Shown here: piece by piece, positions 6,332-9,885 of the stretch | How positions within the stretch are numbered: position 1 is the stretch's first letter | Layout: the number at the start of each line of letters is the position of its first letter | DNA from: Peptococcaceae bacterium UBA7185 | GTDB taxonomy: Bacteria; Bacillota; Peptococcia; Peptococcales; Peptococcaceae | Length of the DNA stretch: 9,885 nucleotides | Reading direction: 5' to 3' | NCBI GenBank assembly: GCA_002491065.1 | Contig: DKVF01000081.1 | Coordinates: forward strand, 5,928 to 15,812 | The notes under the pieces: model-generated | The model's input: the letters and a program-made list of their open reading frames with translations, nothing else | Database searches by the model: none | What the model was told of the DNA's origin: nothing | Translations under genes and position numbers: made by a program

Positions 6332-7189
6332 TTAAAATTTCTTTTGCTGTTTCCAGAAAGGGAAGAACGGGTTTCCCATCTGAGGGGAGACATGAGATGG
6401 CTGAGACAGTGTAGGAAAAGGCGGAAAAGAGATTGGCCGAGTTTGTTGCAGGTGCGTGAAGGATTGTTTCATATGTTTCATCAGTTTCATTTCAGGGGCA
6501 AAAGGATTAGCCGGCGGCTGATAGATCCATCCCCGTTGCGGTTGCGGTCGTTTCTGTGGCTGCGGCAAACTTTGAAGCTGCTGCCACCATAAAGGCATGG
6601 CTGTGCCTGCAGAAAAACAGGTAAACTGGTAGTTTTCTTTGACCATAGGAAATAAACGGGCCTGTTGTAAGAGCTCGCACCAGGTGAGAGGTTCTGCGTC
6701 GCATTGGCAGGCGGCCCCGCTTTTGGCATACCGTAGAAATTGCTGCATAGACATACGTGCGTCTTGTAATGTCCAACGGGAACAGTTGACGGTTTGAAGT
6801 TGGTTGCTGAATGGAAGCTGGGGTAAAGGCCGTACTTCTATCTCGCAGTTTTCTTTCTGAATCACGGCCAACAGTTTTTCACTTCCGGTGGGATCAGGAT
6901 TCAGCAACACAGCTTGTAGACCATCCATTTCCTGATAAATACTATGCTCTAAGCAGTTAAGCCACAAGCCGTACTGATAGGCAAATCCCTGTTTGCTGCT
7001 GTGATAGTACAAACAGGCAGCAGGACTTTGTGCCAGATTCAACAAAAAATTCAGTTCGCTTTGGTCATAGGCAGTGGTAGCATAACGGCAGATCGCCTGA
7101 CGAACTGCAAAATGGTGTGTTTGCTCTAAAACATATTCGTGACTCAGCAATTCTAACAGGTATTGGTGTTGGCCTGTAGTGAGAGACAT
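6332..7189 (-). CDS. Unrecognised 285-aa Gln/Cys-rich protein with Pro-rich tail
   Basis: I do not recognise this protein. ATG 7189 is chosen over the in-frame GTG at 7198, because AAAGAGGTG (7196-7204) is its ribosome binding site and overlaps that GTG. No signal peptide or membrane helix is visible, so it is probably cytoplasmic. Residues 1-60 look helical (LLELLSHEYVLEQTHHF, LNFLLNLAQ). Residues 60-200 are mixed, with nine cysteines in total (34, 59, 79, 115, 136, 161, 163, 171, 191), including a CQCD pair at 161-163, and WW at 201-202. Residues 205-285 are low-complexity, rich in Pro, Gln, Phe and Lys (PQPQKRPQPQ, ISFPPFPTLSQP, NPFFPFW). The reading frame is full length, has a good start site and ends in front of a shared terminator, so it is probably a real gene. 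It stands alone on the minus strand, divergent from the NAGPA gene. Function is unknown; it may be lineage-restricted. Confidence 0.75.
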   Translation of the reverse strand: MSLTTGQHQYLLELLSHEYVLEQTHHFAVRQAICRYATTAYDQSELNFLLNLAQSPAACLYYHSSKQGFAYQYGLWLNCLEHSIYQEMDGLQAVLLNPDPTGSEKLLAVIQKENCEIEVRPLPQLPFSNQLQTVNCSRWTLQDARMSMQQFLRYAKSGAACQCDAEPLTWCELLQQARLFPMVKENYQFTCFSAGTAMPLWWQQLQSLPQPQKRPQPQRGWIYQPPANPFAPEMKLMKHMKQSFTHLQQTRPISFPPFPTLSQPSHVSPQMGNPFFPFWKQQKKF

Positions 7190-7296
7190 AACAAGCACCT
7201 CTTTCTAAAAGAATAATAAGTTTATACTGATACTGTATGCAGGAAAAGGCGGCGAGGTGAAGTTTTACAAAAAGAAAATTTTCCAGCAAATGAGGG

Positions 7297-7325
7297 TTGG
7301 TAAATTAAGCCGTGCGTGTTATAAT
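7297..7325 (+). promoter_or_regulatory. Sigma-A promoter for the NAGPA-domain gene
   Basis: TTGGTA (7297-7302), a 17-base spacer and TATAAT (7320-7325) give a good match, with a perfect -10. The start of transcription would be near 7332, about 39 bases before the chosen ATG. The divergent 285-aa gene starts at 7189, so the 181-bp gap carries both promoters; I cannot place the minus-strand one with confidence. Confidence 0.65.
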
Positions 7326-7370
7326 AAGAAACGGTTTTAAATGGACAGAAGAAAGGAGCAGAAGAAAATT

Positions 7371-9440
7371 ATGAAAAAATTGATTAGTTTGTTGTTGGCA
7401 GGTGCTATGGTATTTTTATCTTGCGTACCGGCAACAGCGGCGACGAATACATTGACTATGACAAATTCCACGCCAATTACGTCAGGTGCAACTCTTAAAA
7501 ACTATACGTGGGATATTGCAGACGGAAACGTAAAGGCTTCCGTGCTGGAAATTGATTTGAATGATCCATATGTACAGTTGGAAGTGGTGCCGGGAAAAGG
7601 AAAGTTTACCCAGCGCGCTACTGTATCTAACATGGCTAACCGTACAGATGCGATTGCTATGGTAAATGGAGATTATTATAATATGAAAGCGGAAGGTGCA
7701 CCTATCGGTACAACTGTGATAGACGGGGAGCTGGTATCATCGCAATCCTATTTGACCGGCGTATATTGCTTGGGGATTACAAGTGACCGTACAGCATTTG
7801 TAGATGAGTTTTCTTTTAGTGGCAGCGTGATAGCTGCCAACGGAGAAAAGCGTAATCTTTCCGGTTTGAATAAAACCTTTTATTGGGAAGAAACCACAGG
7901 CTTGCACAGTCATATTGGTCGGCTGCATCTATACAGCGATTTGTGGGGCGGCAGCAAACGAGGCATGGATTCTTATGTTGGGACACCGGCAGAAGTTATG
8001 GTAAAGGATAACCAGGTAACAGCAGTAGCTTTTGACGGTGGTTTTGATTCGGCAGTTCCGGAAGGCTGTTATATTTTGCACGGAGATGGCGGCGCTGCTG
8101 ACTATCTGCGCGAAAATATGAAAGTAGGGGATATCATTCAAATCGATTATTCCTACAAGCCGGAAAAAGATTGGCAAATGGTAATTGGTGGTCATGCATT
8201 GCTGGTAGATAATGGACAAACGGTACCTTATACCAAGGATTTGTCAGCGTTAGGCGGTGTACGGGCGCGTACTGCGGCGGGAATTTCGAAAGACGGCAAG
8301 ACGGTTTATATTATCGCTGTGGAAGGGCGCACATCGGAAAGTAAAGGTATTACACTGGGAAATTTGTCACTTCTGATGACAAAGCTGGGTGTCTGGAAAG
8401 CAGTAAACTTGGATGGCGGCGGCTCTACGACTATGGTGTATCGGCCGTTGGCAGAAACAGAGCGCAAACGGATTATCAATCCAGAGGGAAATGGCGCAGA
8501 ACGTAGTGTAGTAGAAGGCTTGGGTGTATTCTCCAATGCACCAGAAGGATTGGTGAAGGGAATCTTCATCAATGGGCCAAAGACATTGCTGATTGGCGAG
8601 ACAGGTGAATATACTTTTAAGGCATATGACCAGTACTACAATCCGGTAAAAGATACCAGCGTCATTGAGTTGACTGAAGAAGCTGGCTTCGGCAAGATAA
8701 ACGGCAACAAATTTACAGCCGAGCAGGCTGGCACCACGACATTGACGGCTGTAAATGGAAGCAGCAAAAATACCTTAGATGTCAATATTATTGGAAAAGA
8801 AGGGCTTAGCGCGTTAAAATTGAACATTGATCAGAAAAATTATGCAGATGGCAGCACGCACCAGCTGAGCGCGAAAGCAACGCTGACGGATGGGACGACC
8901 AAAGATGTACATGCCAGCGCATTGCAATGGAGCCTGGAAGGGTTTGATGGTATCATTGACAGCAATGGTAAACTCACCATTGGTTCTTTAGGCGATACCA
9001 AAGAGGGAATTGTAAAAGCATCTTATGATGGATTTGAAGCTACACTGAAATTGAAATTTGTAGAAGACAAGAAGATACAGCTTACAATAGACAGTAAGAC
9101 GTTATTGAAGAACGGTCAGACACAAGCAATGGACGTGGCACCTACCATTGTCAACGACAGAACTATGGTGCCAGTACGTTTTATCGCGGAAGCTTTTGAC
9201 GGGACAGTAGATTGGGATGCAGAGAATCAGACGGCATATATTGTTTATAATGACAATATGGTAGAGATCGCTATTGATGCGGATATCATACATGTAAACG
9301 GAGAAGCAGTAACCATTGATACGCCGTCGCAGCTATTGGATGGCAGAACCATGATTCCACTGCGTGCAGTAGCAGAAGGCCTGGGACTGTCTGTAAGCTT
9401 TGATAATGCAACGCGTACCATTACCATTACGGAAAACTAA
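7371..9440 (+). CDS. Secreted phosphodiester glycosidase (NAGPA) - Ig-like - CuAO_N1 protein
   Basis: ATG 7371 is preferred over the in-frame ATG at 7341: AAAGGAG (7352-7358) lies between them and the N-terminus then begins as a typical signal peptide (MKKLISLLLAGAMVFLSCVP, cleavage near ATAA, residue 24). The mature part of the 689-aa protein has three regions. Residues about 90-390 form a NAGPA (phosphodiester glycosidase) domain with NGDYYN (99-104), RARTAAGIS (298-306) and NLDGGGSTTM (346-355), the usual conserved signatures. Residues about 396-563 hold two bacterial Ig-like segments. Residues 570-688 carry two CuAO_N1 repeats with VNDRTMVPVRFIAEAF (594-609) and LDGRTMIPLRAVAEGLG (656-672). 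The animal homologue uncovers mannose 6-phosphate by removing GlcNAc; in bacteria the domain is thought to act on phosphodiester-linked sugars of wall or exopolysaccharide. The exact substrate is unknown here. A small membrane protein gene follows after 20 bases. Confidence 0.92.
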   Translation: MKKLISLLLAGAMVFLSCVPATAATNTLTMTNSTPITSGATLKNYTWDIADGNVKASVLEIDLNDPYVQLEVVPGKGKFTQRATVSNMANRTDAIAMVNGDYYNMKAEGAPIGTTVIDGELVSSQSYLTGVYCLGITSDRTAFVDEFSFSGSVIAANGEKRNLSGLNKTFYWEETTGLHSHIGRLHLYSDLWGGSKRGMDSYVGTPAEVMVKDNQVTAVAFDGGFDSAVPEGCYILHGDGGAADYLRENMKVGDIIQIDYSYKPEKDWQMVIGGHALLVDNGQTVPYTKDLSALGGVRARTAAGISKDGKTVYIIAVEGRTSESKGITLGNLSLLMTKLGVWKAVNLDGGGSTTMVYRPLAETERKRIINPEGNGAERSVVEGLGVFSNAPEGLVKGIFINGPKTLLIGETGEYTFKAYDQYYNPVKDTSVIELTEEAGFGKINGNKFTAEQAGTTTLTAVNGSSKNTLDVNIIGKEGLSALKLNIDQKNYADGSTHQLSAKATLTDGTTKDVHASALQWSLEGFDGIIDSNGKLTIGSLGDTKEGIVKASYDGFEATLKLKFVEDKKIQLTIDSKTLLKNGQTQAMDVAPTIVNDRTMVPVRFIAEAFDGTVDWDAENQTAYIVYNDNMVEIAIDADIIHVNGEAVTIDTPSQLLDGRTMIPLRAVAEGLGLSVSFDNATRTITITEN

Positions 9441-9460
9441 ACAAATACGGGAGGGTCAAA

Positions 9461-9796
9461 ATGTCAGGTTCTATAGACTATATCATTGCCGCATTTTTTG
9501 CCGCTTTTTTGGGATTAAAATATGTACGTACCAAAGCAACCGGTCATTTGTGGTTTTTGTTGCCAATTTTATTGGTTGTCGGGTTAAACCAGGGCTGGGG
9601 ATCAATTCTGCAGGGTACGCCCTATGGGGAAGCGTTTTTCGTGTGTTATCGTTTGTTGACTCTGGCATCCTGCCTGTTGGCGGTATATATGTATTATCGT
9701 GATTATCATAAACGGGAAGCAGAAGCGATTGCAGCCAATAAGAAAAAACGCGGACAGGAAATGCCATCCCAGACAAAAATGAAAAAAAGAAAGTAA
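9461..9796 (+). CDS. Small membrane protein, three predicted helices, basic tail
   Basis: I do not recognise the family. ATG 9461 has GGGAGGG (9449-9455) at 5-base spacing. The 111-aa protein shows three hydrophobic stretches: about 6-22 (IDYIIAAFFAAFLGLKY), 30-47 (LWFLLPILLVVGLNQGWG) and 58-78 (AFFVCYRLLTLASCLLAVYMY). The C-terminal 30 residues are strongly basic (KKKRGQ, KMKKRK), which by the positive-inside rule should lie in the cytosol, placing the N-terminus outside. The gene starts 20 bases after the NAGPA gene with no terminator between them, so the two are probably co-transcribed and may work together at the envelope. No enzyme motif is visible. No clear terminator follows before the tRNA promoter. 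Confidence 0.8.
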   Translation: MSGSIDYIIAAFFAAFLGLKYVRTKATGHLWFLLPILLVVGLNQGWGSILQGTPYGEAFFVCYRLLTLASCLLAVYMYYRDYHKREAEAIAANKKKRGQEMPSQTKMKKRK

Positions 9797-9813
9797 TAAA
9801 AGTAAAAAAGGGC

Positions 9814-9842
9814 TTGACCTATGCCCTGAATCGTGATATTAT
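9814..9842 (+). promoter_or_regulatory. Promoter of the tRNA-Leu gene
   Basis: TTGACC (9814-9819), a 17-base spacer and TATTAT (9837-9842) fit sigma-A sites, with one mismatch in each hexamer. The predicted start is about 12 bases before the tRNA 5' end at 9862, leaving a short leader for RNase P to remove. Confidence 0.75.
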
Positions 9843-9861
9843 AACAAAGTCGTCAAGACAA

Positions 9862-9885
9862 GCGGGCGTGGCGGAATTGGCAGAC
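9862..9885 (+). tRNA. tRNA-Leu, 5' part only (cut by window end)
   Basis: GCGGGCGTGGCGGAATTGGC plus AGAC gives the acceptor 5' strand (GCGGGCG), the TG at positions 8-9, and a D arm with GGC and AATTGGCAGAC, typical of bacterial tRNA-Leu, which has a long variable arm. Only 24 bases are present, so the anticodon is not visible and the isoacceptor cannot be named. A promoter just upstream supports a real gene. Confidence 0.85.

Noticed and set aside
6296..6592. 98-codon open frame on the plus strand
   Set aside because: It lies opposite the 285-aa gene, has no RBS, and its composition (Arg/Leu-rich) is that of a shadow frame.
9810..9826. GGGC/GCCC hairpin after the small membrane protein gene, considered as a terminator
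   Set aside because: The stem is only 4 bp, the loop contains the tRNA promoter -35 box, and no T-run follows.

Overview
The window looks like chromosomal DNA of a Bacillota (Firmicutes) bacterium, probably an anaerobic Clostridia or Negativicutes member. Reasons: a T-box leader, strong GGAGG-type ribosome binding sites, near-consensus sigma-A promoters, secreted proteins with copper-amine-oxidase-N-like (CuAO_N1) domains, and the BhlA/UviB holin-like family. The genus cannot be fixed from sequence alone.

Layout. (1) Positions 1-1222, minus strand, AT-rich: an unrecognised 255-aa beta-rich protein with a Cys-rich tail, followed 84 bases downstream by a BhlA/UviB holin-like peptide that is split by two single-base deletions in homopolymers. 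This resembles a small bacteriocin or prophage-remnant cassette. (2) 1293-3908, plus strand: a secreted CuAO_N1-domain protein, a 159-bp spacer with a 7-codon ORF and a hairpin, then an SH3b-NlpC/P60 peptidase that lacks a visible signal peptide. (3) 3984-6151: a leucine biosynthesis unit with a perfect -35/-10 promoter, a complete T-box leader (probable specifier CUG, Leu) with its intrinsic terminator, leuA (2-isopropylmalate synthase of the long, yeast-type group), and a terminator that appears bidirectional. (4) 6332-7189, minus strand: an orphan 285-aa Gln/Cys/Pro-rich cytoplasmic-looking protein, convergent with leuA. (5) 7297-9796, plus strand: a secreted phosphodiester glycosidase (NAGPA) - Ig-like - CuAO_N1 protein and, 20 bases downstream, a small three-helix membrane protein with a basic tail. 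(6) 9814-9885: a promoter and the first 24 bases of a tRNA-Leu cut by the window edge.

How it fits together. Leucine limitation would raise uncharged tRNA-Leu, which the T-box senses to let transcription enter leuA. The NlpC/P60, NAGPA and CuAO_N1 proteins point to cell-envelope work (peptide or glycan cleavage and wall-associated domains), but they are not in one operon. I see no CRISPR array, insertion sequence or complete mobile element. The most unusual items are the 255-aa orphan plus broken holin cassette, the orphan 285-aa protein, and the signal-less NlpC/P60 enzyme.
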